NCBI RefSeq assembly: GCF_000635915.2
Contig: NZ_CP015614.1
Coordinates: 2,392,501 to 2,456,500 of the forward strand
From: Brevundimonas naejangsanensis
GTDB lineage: Bacteria; Pseudomonadota; Alphaproteobacteria; Caulobacterales; Caulobacteraceae
Reading direction: 5' to 3'
DNA: 64,000 bases
The translations under genes were made by a program, and so were the position numbers. The notes beneath the pieces were generated by a model, which saw only the letters and a list, made by a program, of their open reading frames with translations, made no database searches and was not told the origin of the DNA. The stretch's first letter is position 1; every line of letters begins with the position of its first letter. This document shows, piece by piece, positions 46,493-55,831 of this stretch.

Positions 46493-47308
46493 TCAGTCCT
46501 CGATCACATCGTTCGAGCCGACGCCGCCCAGCCGCCAGTAGCCGGCGACCTTCATCCATTTCGGGTTGAACGGCCGGGCGGCCAGCAGCGCCGCGCGCAT
46601 CGAGCGGGCGACCGAGGATTCGCAGGCGACCCAGACATAGGCGTCGGCCGGGTCGATCCGCTTCGCCGCCGCGACCGCCGCCGCCGTCAGCGCTTCGGCG
46701 CGGCCGCGCGGGCCGCCGTTGCGATGGACCCAGACGATCTCGACATCCGCCGGACTGGGCAGGTCCAGTTCGCCGGACGCATCGTTGACCTCGATGCAGG
46801 CGATGGCGCGCGCGCTTTTCGGCAGCTCCTCCAGACGGCGGGCGATGGCGGGGATCGCCGTCTCGTCGCCGACCAGCAGGTGCTCGGCGAAGCTCGTCGG
46901 GACCAGGAAGGACCCGCGCGGCCCGCCCAGGCCCAACTCGTCCCCGGGCTGCGCGTCCTCGGCCCAGGCGGTGGCCGGGCCGCCGTGGCCGACAGCGAAG
47001 TCGATGGTCAGCCGACGATTGGCGGCGTCGAAGAGGCGCGGAGTGTAGTCGCGCGCCACCGGCCGGGGGTCCGGGAACACCGGCCCGTCGGGCCCCAGCG
47101 TCGGCAGCACCAGCGGCTCGCCGCGCGGCGCGGGGAAGATCTTCACGTGGTCGTCGAAACCGGGGCTGAAGAAGCCCTCCAGTTCGTCGCCGGTCAACAC
47201 GACGCGCTTGAGGACCGGGGTCAGCTGCTCGACGGCTTCGACACGGGCGCGGCGGAATTTCAGCTCATGGCGCACGCGGCGCGGTTGTCGCAACAGGGCG
47301 TTGCTCAT
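46493..47308 (-). CDS. Siderophore-interacting protein, FAD-dependent ferric reductase (YqjH/ViuB family)
   Basis: Cytosolic reductase that frees iron from ferric siderophores using NAD(P)H. 271 residues. FAD-binding barrel with VARDYTPRLFD (the R-x-Y-T motif) and DFAVGHGGPATAWAEDAQPGD; NAD half with LLVGDETAIPAIARRLEEL; C-terminal VACESSVARSMRAAL and GYWRLGG, a family hallmark. Its start shares ATGA with the upstream PadR gene, so it is made together with that regulator. The pairing matches E. coli yqjI-yqjH in content, though there the genes are divergent. Confidence 0.92.
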   Translation of the reverse strand: MSNALLRQPRRVRHELKFRRARVEAVEQLTPVLKRVVLTGDELEGFFSPGFDDHVKIFPAPRGEPLVLPTLGPDGPVFPDPRPVARDYTPRLFDAANRRLTIDFAVGHGGPATAWAEDAQPGDELGLGGPRGSFLVPTSFAEHLLVGDETAIPAIARRLEELPKSARAIACIEVNDASGELDLPSPADVEIVWVHRNGGPRGRAEALTAAAVAAAKRIDPADAYVWVACESSVARSMRAALLAARPFNPKWMKVAGYWRLGGVGSNDVIED

Positions 47309-47919
47309 GCCTGTCTCACCTTTTCGGCTGCGGCTTCGATCATGTCGGCCAGAGCCTCGACCTGGGCTTCGCTGAGCGGCGGCTCCTGGGTCAGGCGATC
47401 ATGCGTCGCGGCGCGGAAGGCCTCGATGGCCTGGGCGATGCGCGCCGGCCGGTCGGCGCGGCCGCCCAAGGCCTTCATCTTGCGCTCGGCGTGGGCCAGG
47501 GCCTCGGCGTTTTCCACCAGCAGGCGACGGCCTTCGTCGGTGACGGCGTAGCGCTTCTTGCCGCCGTCGGCGACGGCGTTCACGGCGCCCATGTCTTCCA
47601 GCAGCGCGAGGCTGGGATAGATGACGCCGGGGCTGGGCGCATAGGCCCCGCCTACTCGCGCCTCGATGGCCCTGATCAGTTCATAACCGTGGCTGGGCTT
47701 GTCCGCGATCAGCGACAGCAGCACCCAACGCAGGGCGCCGTGTTCGAACATGCGGCCGCCGCCGCGTCGTCCGTGACCCTCGCCGCGCATCCGGCCCTCG
47801 CCCGTCCGCCGGGCTTCCGGGCGCATCGTCCGGCCGTAGCCGCCGCAACCCAAGCCGCGCTCGGGTCCGTGCTGGCCCATGCCGTGGCCGCGCCTTCCAA
47901 TCCTCTTGGACCCTCTCAT
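47305..47919 (-). CDS. PadR-family regulator with Gly/His-rich N-terminal extension (YqjI-like)
   Basis: 204 residues. The first 57 residues are rich in Gly, Arg and His with one Cys (GHGMGQHGPERGLGCGGYG), resembling the metal-binding extension of E. coli YqjI, a nickel/iron-responsive repressor of the ferric reductase yqjH. The PadR winged helix follows (LSLIADKPSHGYELIRAIE, SPGVIYPSLALLEDMG, KKRYAVTDEGRRLL). The gene is coupled by ATGA to the ferric reductase. Twin GATATATC palindromes lie directly upstream of its ATG and are the likely operator. Metal identity is inferred by analogy only. Confidence 0.88.
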   Translation of the reverse strand: MRGSKRIGRRGHGMGQHGPERGLGCGGYGRTMRPEARRTGEGRMRGEGHGRRGGGRMFEHGALRWVLLSLIADKPSHGYELIRAIEARVGGAYAPSPGVIYPSLALLEDMGAVNAVADGGKKRYAVTDEGRRLLVENAEALAHAERKMKALGGRADRPARIAQAIEAFRAATHDRLTQEPPLSEAQVEALADMIEAAAEKVRQA

Positions 47920-47938
47920 CTCTTCTTTTCTCTCATTT

Positions 47939-47970
47939 AGATATATCGAACTGGCAAACAGATATATCTG
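47939..47970. promoter_or_regulatory. Twin palindromic operator upstream of the PadR gene
   Basis: AGATATATC (47939-47947) and GATATATCT (47961-47969) form an inverted pair, and GATATATC is itself palindromic. The distal copy sits in the 12-base perfect palindrome CAGATATATCTG (47959-47970). Centres are 21 bases apart, two helical turns, 20-50 bases upstream of the padR ATG and upstream of the divergent hydrolase. Strong candidate for PadR autoregulation. Confidence 0.65.
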
Positions 47971-48026
47971 AATAAGCCAGGCGCAAGACCCCTTCCCTGA
48001 AAAAAACGGCGCCCTAGATTGCAGGG

Positions 48027-48818
48027 ATGGACACCATCGCCGCCCGCTGGGCTCGGTTGCAGCCGCATGTGCAGATCGTCGGACCTGACGACGACCGCCC
48101 GCGCCCGACGGTCCTGCTGTTCCACGGTTGCGGCGGTCTGCGCAGCCATCTCCCGCGCTATGCCGAGGCGGCGAAAGCGGCCGGCTGGCGCGCCGCCATC
48201 ATCGATTCCTATGGTCCGCGCGGCTGGGGCCGGGCGTTGACGCTGACCACGGTGTGCACCGGCGTGCTGTTCCGGGGATATGAGCGGGCCGGCGATGTCC
48301 TGGCCGCCATCCACGGCCTGTCGCAGCGGCCGGACGTGGAGGCTTCCCAACTGGCCCTGGCGGGCTGGAGCCACGGCGGATGGGCCATCATGGAGATGAT
48401 GAGCGAGACGCCCGCCCCGCGCCGCCTAGGCGTCGCCGACCCGGACGCCGTCGCCCTGTCAGGGGTCAAGGCCGTGTTTCTGGCCTATGCCTATATCGGC
48501 CCGTGGGCCTTCAACCGGATGAAGCCGTGGCGCCATCACCCGCGCGTCCTGGCCCTGACGGCGGGGCGCGATCACCTGACGACGGTGCGCAACGCGGAAC
48601 GGGTCAACTCCATGATCCGCGCGGGCGGGGCGCAGGTCGAAAGCTGGGTCGCAGACGGCACCCACGCCTTTGACGAACCGACCAACAACGGGCCGATGCG
48701 CCACCACCCCGACCTGACCGAGGAGGCCCTGCGCCGGTTCGGAGCCTTCCTGCAGCACCGCGGCTCAGGTCAGCGAGGCTCGATCCTGACCTCGGCGCGG
48801 ATCGAGTTGGCGATGTAG
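48027..48818 (+). CDS. Alpha/beta hydrolase, dienelactone-hydrolase-like
   Basis: 263 residues. Oxyanion segment LLFHGCGGLRSHL, nucleophile elbow GWSHGGW (Ser near residue 120), an aspartate near LTAGRDHLTT and the catalytic histidine in DGTHAFDE. It resembles the DLH family of small carboxylesterases; the natural substrate is unknown. It is divergent from the PadR gene, and its 3' end overlaps the convergent osmC-like gene by 49 bases, which makes the last 16 residues (QRGSILTSARIELAM) doubtful as functional sequence. Confidence 0.85.
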   Translation: MDTIAARWARLQPHVQIVGPDDDRPRPTVLLFHGCGGLRSHLPRYAEAAKAAGWRAAIIDSYGPRGWGRALTLTTVCTGVLFRGYERAGDVLAAIHGLSQRPDVEASQLALAGWSHGGWAIMEMMSETPAPRRLGVADPDAVALSGVKAVFLAYAYIGPWAFNRMKPWRHHPRVLALTAGRDHLTTVRNAERVNSMIRAGGAQVESWVADGTHAFDEPTNNGPMRHHPDLTEEALRRFGAFLQHRGSGQRGSILTSARIELAM

Positions 48819-49234
48819 CAGCTGTCGTGGGCGCGATGGTGCAGCTCGGCGAGGGCCGCCGCGTCCGGCGACGTGTCGCCTGACCAGATGACGGAGGGGC
48901 GCAGCGTCACCTCGGTGATCGACACCCTGCCGCGCTCGTCCTGGCCCAGCGTTCCCTCGGCGTCGTCGCGATAGCTGTCGACGATGAAGCCGTCCTTGCG
49001 GGCGTAGGCCAGGAAGAACAGCATGTGGCAGCTGGACAGGGCGGCGACCAGGGCTTCCTCGGGATCGACCGCCGTCTCGTCCGACAGGGGCGGCGGCAAC
49101 AGGGCCGAGGGCGCGGACGAACCGCGCACCACGGCCCCGCCGTCGAAGCGCCAGTCATGGCCGCGACCGTATTTGTTGTCGCTGAACGGCTGCTCGCCTC
49201 GGCGCCATTCGACCGTCGCCCGATGCACGCTCAT
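48770..49234 (-). CDS. OsmC/Ohr-family thiol peroxidase-like protein
   Basis: 154 residues. The two redox cysteines are visible in ALSSCHMLFFLAYA and HDSCYIANS, so organic peroxide reduction is plausible. The N-terminus HRATVEWRRGEQPFSDNKYGRGHDW resembles the OsmC subgroup of uncharacterised members, seen in part as RRGEQPFSDNKYGRGHDW. Its ATG overlaps the stop of the GNAT gene as ATGA. The last 49 bases overlap the convergent hydrolase gene. Confidence 0.88.
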   Translation of the reverse strand: MSVHRATVEWRRGEQPFSDNKYGRGHDWRFDGGAVVRGSSAPSALLPPPLSDETAVDPEEALVAALSSCHMLFFLAYARKDGFIVDSYRDDAEGTLGQDERGRVSITEVTLRPSVIWSGDTSPDAAALAELHHRAHDSCYIANSIRAEVRIEPR

Positions 49235-49956
49235 GTCCGCTCCTCCTGAGCCTCGCCCAGCAAGGTATAGGTCATGCGCGCCCGGGCCTGAAATCCCAGG
49301 CCGCGATAGAAGGCGATCGTCGCCTCATGCTCGGCGAAGGCGTGCAGGAAGGCCGCCTCGCCGGAGGCCAAAACCTCGCCGACCACCGCGCGCGACAGAG
49401 CCGCCGCATAGCCTTGGCCGCGATGATCCGGGTGGGTGCAGACGCCGCTCAGTTCGGTGAAACCGTCCACCCGCAGCCGCCGCCCCGCCATGGCGACCAG
49501 CTCGCCCTCGCGCTTGACGCCGATGAACGGACCCAGCTTGCGCGTCTGCGAGCGGAAGGGACCAGGCCGCGTCAGGGTCGCCAGCGCCAGCATCGCCGGC
49601 GCGTCAGCCTCGTCCAGCACCTCGATGACGTCGTCCAGCCGCGGGCCTTCCAAGCCGAGGGGCGTCAGGGCCGTCGCCGTCATCTGCACCAGGCCGACCC
49701 GCGCGGCGATCACGGCGCCGTCGGGCAGGACGTCGACCATCGGCCCGTCCTCGCGCTCGACCAGCCCCCCGCCGGGATGGCGGCGGTCCAGCTCGGTCAG
49801 CGCCCGGCGGCTGTCCGGCGTCGCGTCGGCCGCCGCCAGGAACACCCCGATCTCAGGGTCGATGCGCACGGCGGCCGCTCCGGAATCCGGCGTGGCGAAA
49901 GGCGACAGACGCGTGGTCAGGGCGTTGAACACCGCCCGATCAAGAGGATGGCTCAT
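49231..49956 (-). CDS. GNAT-family acetyltransferase (FR47-like)
   Basis: 241 residues; the acetyl-CoA fold occupies the C-terminal half: LSGVCTHPDHRGQGYAAALS and EATIAFYRGLGFQARARMTY. The N-terminal half is a degenerate domain without recognisable motifs, as in other FR47-type enzymes. Co-translated with the osmC-like gene (ATGA overlap). Acceptor unknown. Confidence 0.85.
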   Translation of the reverse strand: MSHPLDRAVFNALTTRLSPFATPDSGAAAVRIDPEIGVFLAAADATPDSRRALTELDRRHPGGGLVEREDGPMVDVLPDGAVIAARVGLVQMTATALTPLGLEGPRLDDVIEVLDEADAPAMLALATLTRPGPFRSQTRKLGPFIGVKREGELVAMAGRRLRVDGFTELSGVCTHPDHRGQGYAAALSRAVVGEVLASGEAAFLHAFAEHEATIAFYRGLGFQARARMTYTLLGEAQEERT

Positions 49957-50042
49957 GCCTCGACGCTCTAGGCGCGACGGCGCGGCGACGGAAGCGAGAC
50001 TCGCAACGCCGCGTCCGAAACCCGCCGCTCAGCCCAGAAGCC

Positions 50043-51080
50043 TCAACCCTGCCAGAAGCCGACGATCTTCTTGACCTCGGCGATGGTCGGCTCGGCCACT
50101 TCGCGCGCCTTTTCGGCGCCGGCGGCCAGGGCGCGGTCGATCTCGGCCGGGTCGGCCATCAGGCGGCGCATTTCGGCGGTGACATTGGCCATCGACGACA
50201 CAGCCAGCTCGGCCAGCTTCGGCTTGAAGGCGCCGAAGCCCTGACCCGCGAACTCGGCCAGCACCGCCTCGCGCGTCGTGTCGGCCAGGGCGGCGTAGAT
50301 GGCCACCAGGTTCTTGGCCTCGGGCCGGCCTTCCAGGCCCTCGACCGTTTCCGGCAGCGGCTCCATGTCGGTCTTGGCCTTGCGGACCTTGTTGGCGATG
50401 GCGTCGGCGTCGTCGGTCAGATTGATGCGCGACAGGTCCGAGGGGTCGGACTTGGACATCTTGGCCGCGCCGTCGCGCAGGGACATCACCCGCGTCGCCG
50501 GCCCCTGGATCAGCGGCTCGGGCAGGGGGAAGTAGCCGGGCGTCCCGAAGTCGTTGTTGAACTTCTGGGCGATGTCGCGGGTCAGCTCCAGATGCTGCTT
50601 CTGGTCCTCGCCGACCGGCACCTCGGTCGCCTTGTAGAGCAGGATGTCCGCCGCCTGCAGCACCGGATAGGTGTAGAGGCCGACGCTGGAGCGTTCCTTG
50701 TGCTTGCCCGACTTCTCCTTGAACTGGGTCATCCGGTCGAGCCAGCCGAGGCGGCCGACGCAGTTGAAGATCCAGGCCAGTTCGGCGTGGGCGGGCACGG
50801 CTGACTGCGGAAAGATGACGGCCTTGGCCGGGTCCAGGCCCGAGGCCAGATAGGCCGCCGCGATCTCGCGCGTCTGGGCGGCCAGCTTCTCGGGCTCCTG
50901 CCACACGGTGATGGCGTGCATGTCGGCGACGAAGACGAACAGGGGCGCGCCCGTCTCCTGAAGTTCAGTGAAGCGTTTCAGCGCGCCCAGATAGTTGCCC
51001 AGGTGCAGGGCGCCCGAGGCCTGGATGCCGGACAGGATGCGGCGCGGGCCGGTGTATTGGGCCGGGGTCTGGTCAGTCAT
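50043..51080 (-). CDS. trpS: Tryptophanyl-tRNA synthetase
   Basis: Class I synthetase charging tRNA-Trp. 345 residues. The HIGH-type motif is [12 protein letters not shown] (about residues 23-34), the KMSKS loop is [11 protein letters not shown] near residue 207, and [13 protein letters not shown] is the usual central segment. Start at ATG 51080. Downstream of murJ with a 173-base gap containing GC-rich hairpins (for example GGGCGT-GCGG-ACGCCC), so it may have its own promoter. The gene order mutS-glnD-murJ-trpS is also known from Caulobacter. Confidence 0.95.
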   Translation of the reverse strand: MTDQTPAQYTGPRRILSGIQASGALHLGNYLGALKRFTELQETGAPLFVFVADMHAITVWQEPEKLAAQTREIAAAYLASGLDPAKAVIFPQSAVPAHAELAWIFNCVGRLGWLDRMTQFKEKSGKHKERSSVGLYTYPVLQAADILLYKATEVPVGEDQKQHLELTRDIAQKFNNDFGTPGYFPLPEPLIQGPATRVMSLRDGAAKMSKSDPSDLSRINLTDDADAIANKVRKAKTDMEPLPETVEGLEGRPEAKNLVAIYAALADTTREAVLAEFAGQGFGAFKPKLAELAVSSMANVTAEMRRLMADPAEIDRALAAGAEKAREVAEPTIAEVKKIVGFWQG

Positions 51081-51253
51081 GATAGCGAATCTCGGAAGTC
51101 GAAAGGCGAATGTCGGCGCACGGTTTCGCGTGCGAAAGGCGGGCGTGCGGACGCCCGGGGCGGCGGATCAGCCGCGCCATCGTCCGTGAGCGAGAAATCG
51201 TCCCGAAAGCGCCATGCCCTCGCGCTTATCGGTTCGGGCTGCGAAGGGCAAGC

Positions 51254-52951
51254 TCACCGCGACCGCCGCACCAGGCCCTTGACCTCGGCCATCGTCACGG
51301 CGCGCGTCAGGAAGGCCAGCGCGACATAGGCCAGGCCGCCCGCCGCAACGACCAGCAGCAGGGTGATCTCCTTGGCGCCGTGGCTCGAACCCGCCATCGC
51401 CAGCAGGTCGGCGACCGGCGCCTGCAGCATCGGCCGCGCCCAGGACGCCGCGCCGACCACCGCCGCCAGCCCCGCGCTGGCCAGGGCGATGCGGCCCAGA
51501 CGCCAGACGGCGCGCGGGCTGGGCCGGTAGTGCTCGCGCCGCCACAGGGTTGCGCCCAGAAGCAGCACATTGGTCCAGGCCGAGGCGCTGACCGCCGCGG
51601 CGATGCCGGCCACCCCCATGCCCAGGTTGAACAGGCCGATGGCCAGCACGGCGTTCACCGCCACCGAGGTCAGGGCGAAGACCATGGGCCGGCGCGTGTC
51701 GCCCCGCGCAAAGAAGGCAGGGGCCAGAATGCGGATCAGCACGAAGGCGGGCACGCCCCAGCCGAAATGCAGCAGAGCCCGAGCGGTGTTGACGGCGTCG
51801 ACCTGCAAGAAGGCGCCGCGCGTGAACAGGGCGTCGATCAGGAAGTAGGGCATGGCCATCAGGGCCGCCGCCGCCGGCAGAGTCAGGGCCATGGACAGGA
51901 TCAACGCCTCGTCCATCGACGCCTGCTGCTGAGCGTGGTCCCTGGAGGCCACCGCCGACGACAGCTTGGGCAGAAGGGCGATGCCGATCGCCACCCCGAC
52001 CAGACCCAGCGGCAGCTGGTACAGCCGGTCCGCCGTCGCCAGCCAGGTGCGCCCGCCGTCGACGAAGCTGGACAGGTTGCCGGAGATGAAGACGTTGATC
52101 TGGGTGGCGCTGTTGCCGATGGCGGCGGGAACGGCGGTGATGATGATGGCCTTCACCGCCGGCGTCATTTTCGGCGGGCTGAGGCGGATGTTCGCCCCCG
52201 CCCTGCGCGCCGCCCACCAGCACAGGCCCGCCTGCGCCACGCCCGCGACCAGCACGGCCCAGGAGGCGGCGTAGGCGGCCTCGATCTGATCGCCCTTCAC
52301 CGGGATGACGGCGGCCAGCATGATCAGGTTCAGCAGGATCGGATAGGCGCCCGAAACGATGAACCGCCCCCTCGCGTTCAGCACCCCGCTAAGCAGGGCG
52401 GCGATGGCCATGCAGGGCAGGTAGGGCATGGTGATTTGGGTCAGGATCACCGCCAGCTTGAAGCGGGCCGGATCATCCAGGAAACCGATGTTGATGACCG
52501 TCATCAGCCACGGCATGGCCAGCTGGGCGACCAGGGTCAGGGCCACGGTGACGGCGGCCACGGCGGCCAGGGCGTCCGTCGCCACCTTGTCGGCCGCCGC
52601 CTCCCCCTCGCTCTTCAGCGTCTTGGCGTAGGCGGGCACGAAGGCGGCGGCGAAGGCCCCTTCGGCGAAGATGCGCCGGAACAGATTGGGGAAGTTCAGC
52701 GCCGTGTAATAGGCGTCGGCCGCCGGTCCGGCCGAGGCGCCCAGCGCCGCCGTGATGACCAGGTCGCGCGCGAACCCGGCCAGACGGCTGAGCAGGGTCA
52801 TGGCGCTGAAGATGGCGGAAGACCGCGCCACCCCGCCCGCCTTGGGCTTGGCCGTCGCAGCGGAGGCCGGCGGCTGGACCACCGGCTCGACCGTGGCGTT
52901 TGCGGCAGAGATCGGCGCGGCCGGTTCGATGGGATCGGTGTTATCGTTCAC
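51254..52951 (-). CDS. murJ: Lipid II flippase MurJ (MviN)
   Basis: MOP-superfamily membrane protein that exposes lipid II for peptidoglycan synthesis. 565 residues and about 14 membrane helices after an N-terminal Ala/Pro-rich tail of some 37 residues. SAIFSAMTLLSRLAGFARDLVITAALGAS and AYYTALNFPNLFRRIFAEGAFAAAFVP are the MurJ N-terminal signatures (cores LSRLAGFARD and PNLFRRIFAEGAF). GTG start with AGGA upstream. Lies 30 bases after glnD, thus co-transcribed. Confidence 0.94.
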   Translation of the reverse strand: MNDNTDPIEPAAPISAANATVEPVVQPPASAATAKPKAGGVARSSAIFSAMTLLSRLAGFARDLVITAALGASAGPAADAYYTALNFPNLFRRIFAEGAFAAAFVPAYAKTLKSEGEAAADKVATDALAAVAAVTVALTLVAQLAMPWLMTVINIGFLDDPARFKLAVILTQITMPYLPCMAIAALLSGVLNARGRFIVSGAYPILLNLIMLAAVIPVKGDQIEAAYAASWAVLVAGVAQAGLCWWAARRAGANIRLSPPKMTPAVKAIIITAVPAAIGNSATQINVFISGNLSSFVDGGRTWLATADRLYQLPLGLVGVAIGIALLPKLSSAVASRDHAQQQASMDEALILSMALTLPAAAALMAMPYFLIDALFTRGAFLQVDAVNTARALLHFGWGVPAFVLIRILAPAFFARGDTRRPMVFALTSVAVNAVLAIGLFNLGMGVAGIAAAVSASAWTNVLLLGATLWRREHYRPSPRAVWRLGRIALASAGLAAVVGAASWARPMLQAPVADLLAMAGSSHGAKEITLLLVVAAGGLAYVALAFLTRAVTMAEVKGLVRRSR

Positions 52952-52981
52952 GGCTGTTCCTGCGCTCGGTCCCGAAACGCC

Positions 52982-55672
52982 TTAGCGCGCCTGCGGGCCG
53001 CTGGATACGGGCGAGCGGCCCAGCGCGCCTTCCAGATCCGACACATCGCGCACGCTGGCGCGCACAGGGGTGATGCTGCGCCCGGCGGGGCCTTGCGGCG
53101 CGCGATCCAGCACCTCCAGCAGGTCCGCCTTCAAGGCCTCCAGCTTCGCCTTGTCCTTGGGTTTCCGGCCGTCGGCGTCGGTGATGTAGAAGCCGTCCAC
53201 CGCCCGCTCGCCGAAGCTGGCGACGTGGGCCGAGCGGGTCGAATAGCCGTGCATCGAGATCGTCCGCGCCAGATCCGCCAGCAGGCCAGGCCGGTCGGCG
53301 CCGGACACCTCGACCACCACGGCGCTGGTCCCGGTGTCGGCGTCGATGCGCACCACCGGCCGCACATCGAAGACGGCGCGGCGGGCGCTGACGCGCGGCG
53401 CCTGCATGGCCGAGGTCCGCGCCCCTTTCAGCACCGCCCGCTCCATCGCCTTGACCAGAATGGCCAGCCGTCGCGGCTCGCGCCCGCCATAGGGTTCGCC
53501 CGCCCCGTCCTGAATCTCGAACACGTCCAGCGCCATGCCGTCCTCGGCCGTGGCCAGCCGCGCGCCCACCACGTCGGCGCCGGCCATCGACAGCGTGGCC
53601 GCCAGATCGGCGAACAGGCCGGGCCGGTCGCGCGCCGCCACGGCCACGCGGGCGGTGGATTCCAGCGGCCCCTCGGCGGGCAAGGCCTCGACCGCCGCTC
53701 CCTCTCGCCGCGCCCGTTCGACCAGGGCCGGATGGTCAGCCAGAGGGTCTTCGCGCGTCACGGCGTCGCCCCGGAACAGGGCCTCGGTGGCCTCGAACAG
53801 AGCGCGCATCAACTGCCCTTTCCAGCCGTTCCACACCCCCGGCCCGACGGCGCGGATGTCGGCCACGGTCAGCACCATCAGCATGCGCAGGCGCTCTGGA
53901 TCCCCTACCGCTTCAGCGAAGGCGCGCACGGTCGAGGGATCGGACACGTCGCGCTTCTGGGCGTAGTCGCTCATCAGCAGATGATGGCGCACCAGCCAGA
54001 CGACCAGCTCGATCCGGCGCGGATCGACGCCCAGCCGCTCGCAGGCCCGGCGCGCGGCGATGGCCCCGTCCTCCAACTGGCCCCGGTCGCCGCCCTTGCC
54101 CACGTCGTGCAGCAGCATGGCCAGCATCAGCGCCTCGATATCGGCGATGCGGGGCACGATGGCGGTCGAGGCCGGGTGGTCGGCCTTCAGCTTGCCGCGC
54201 GCGATGTCGTTGATGACGCCCACCGCCTGCAGGGTGTGCTCGTCCACCGTATAGGCATGGTACATGTTGAACTGGGTCTGGCCGACGATTCGTCCCCATT
54301 CGGGCAGGAAGCGTCCCAGCAACCCCGTCTCGTTCATGATCGACAGGACGCGATAGGGCCGCTGGCCATGCGCCAGCACCGTCAGGAACGCCTCGGCCGC
54401 GCGCGGGTCGCGCCGCAGGGCGGGCGTCACCAGCGTCAGCGAGCGGATCACGGCGGCGAAGGCGTCAGGATGCAGGTCCAGGTCCAGCCGGTCCGCCTCG
54501 ACGAACAGCATCAGCAGCCGCGCCGGGTCCCGGGCGAAGACATTGGCGCCCGTCACGGTCAGCCGCCCCTCCTCCACCGCCAGGCCGTCAAAGGCGAGCC
54601 TGACCCGGCGGCGGCGGATCAGCCGCGACAGGCCGCGCGCCAGCCCTTCCGCCTTCTTCTGCTGGCGCGCCTCCAGCTGGGCCGAGACGGCGCGGGTCAG
54701 GGCGCCGACCTCGCGCGCGACCTGGAAATAGCGGCGCATGAAGCGCTCGACCGCCAGTTCGTCGCCGCGCCCGCGCCAGCCCATGCGCCGGGCGATCTCG
54801 GGCTGGACGTCGAAGGTCAGCTTTTCCTCAGGCCTTCCCGCGACCAGATGCAGCAGGATGCGCACCCGCCACAGGAACCCGATCGCCTCGCGGAAGCTGC
54901 GCAGCTCTCGGGCGGTCAGCAGGCCCTCCAGCGCCGCCTGCCCTCGCTCGCTGTCGGGCGCCAGGGAGCGGGCGATCCAGAACAGGGTGTTGAGGTCGCG
55001 AAGACCGCCCTTGCCGTCCTTGATATTGGGCTCAACGCGGTAGCGGACGGCGCCGGTTTTCTGCAGGCGCACGTCGCGCTCGGACATCTTGGCGGCGATG
55101 AAGGGGCGCGGGTCGGCGCGGGCGACTTCGCTACGGAACCGCTTCAGCAGGCTTTCGCCCAGGCCTGCATCCCCCGCCAGCACCCGCGCCTCCAGCAAGG
55201 TGGTGCGCACCGTCATGTCGTCGCGCGCCAGAGCCAGAGTCTCGCCGATGGAGCGGAAGGCCGAGCCGACCTTCAACCCCAGATCCCACAGGACATAGTG
55301 GACGAACTCGACCACCGCCTGGGCGCGCGGACTGATCGCCTGCCCCGGCCGCAGGAACAACAGGTCGAGGTCCGAAAACGGCGCCAGCCCCCCGCGCCCA
55401 TAGCCGCCGACCGCCAGCAAGGTCAGCCGTTCGTCCGGGGCCGGATGGACCTGTTCGGTCGCGAACCGCCACAGGCTGGTGAGCAGGGCGTCGGCGGCCT
55501 CGGCGTAGAGGCGCGCCGCTTCGGCGCCGTCGGCGGCGCTTTCGGCGCGGCGGGCGGCGCGGGCGCGGTCGGCGTCCAAACTTTCACGCAAAAGCGCGGT
55601 GACGGCGGCGCGCGGGTCCGGCGCCGAGGCGGCGTCGAGAACAGCGGACGGGAGCGGGGGCGAGGCGGTCAC
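52982..55672 (-). CDS. glnD: PII uridylyltransferase/uridylyl-removing enzyme
   Basis: Bifunctional nitrogen sensor that uridylylates PII proteins when glutamine is low. 896 residues. Nucleotidyltransferase motif GGYGRGGLAPFSDLDLL with D101 and D103; KDGKGGLRDLNTLFWIA; HD domain with MLLHDVGKGG; two C-terminal ACT domains (VAARDRPGLFADLAATLSMAG and EVSGADRPGLLADLARTISMHG, cores RPGLFADLA and RPGLLADLA) that bind glutamine. GTG start at 55672. Preceded by a palindromic repeat that separates it from mutS. Confidence 0.95.
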   Translation of the reverse strand: MTASPPLPSAVLDAASAPDPRAAVTALLRESLDADRARAARRAESAADGAEAARLYAEAADALLTSLWRFATEQVHPAPDERLTLLAVGGYGRGGLAPFSDLDLLFLRPGQAISPRAQAVVEFVHYVLWDLGLKVGSAFRSIGETLALARDDMTVRTTLLEARVLAGDAGLGESLLKRFRSEVARADPRPFIAAKMSERDVRLQKTGAVRYRVEPNIKDGKGGLRDLNTLFWIARSLAPDSERGQAALEGLLTARELRSFREAIGFLWRVRILLHLVAGRPEEKLTFDVQPEIARRMGWRGRGDELAVERFMRRYFQVAREVGALTRAVSAQLEARQQKKAEGLARGLSRLIRRRRVRLAFDGLAVEEGRLTVTGANVFARDPARLLMLFVEADRLDLDLHPDAFAAVIRSLTLVTPALRRDPRAAEAFLTVLAHGQRPYRVLSIMNETGLLGRFLPEWGRIVGQTQFNMYHAYTVDEHTLQAVGVINDIARGKLKADHPASTAIVPRIADIEALMLAMLLHDVGKGGDRGQLEDGAIAARRACERLGVDPRRIELVVWLVRHHLLMSDYAQKRDVSDPSTVRAFAEAVGDPERLRMLMVLTVADIRAVGPGVWNGWKGQLMRALFEATEALFRGDAVTREDPLADHPALVERARREGAAVEALPAEGPLESTARVAVAARDRPGLFADLAATLSMAGADVVGARLATAEDGMALDVFEIQDGAGEPYGGREPRRLAILVKAMERAVLKGARTSAMQAPRVSARRAVFDVRPVVRIDADTGTSAVVVEVSGADRPGLLADLARTISMHGYSTRSAHVASFGERAVDGFYITDADGRKPKDKAKLEALKADLLEVLDRAPQGPAGRSITPVRASVRDVSDLEGALGRSPVSSGPQAR

Positions 55673-55703
55673 GGAAGAAACATAGCACGCTCCCTATCTA
55701 CCG

Positions 55704-55824
55704 CTCATCCCGGCGGACGCCGGGACCCAGTCCTTTGCTTCAAGCGCTCGCTTGGACACTGGCAGCTTCATCTCACCGATGGAGGACGAAGCTCTCACTG
55801 GGTCCCGGCGTCCGCCGGGATGAG
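55704..55824. repeat. 28-base perfect inverted repeat element between glnD and mutS
   Basis: Arms 55704-55731 and 55797-55824 are perfect reverse complements (core CCCGGCGGACGCCGGGACCC) with a 65-base centre that has its own stems: CAAGCG-CT-CGCTTG (55741-55754) and AGCTTC/GAAGCT. Each arm contains an inner GGCG/CGCC palindrome. The TGGGTCCCGGCGTCCGCCGG-type motif is widespread between genes in alphaproteobacteria and behaves like a REP/BIME or MITE-like element. No transposase is present. Confidence 0.85.
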
Positions 55825-55831
55825 TGGTTTT

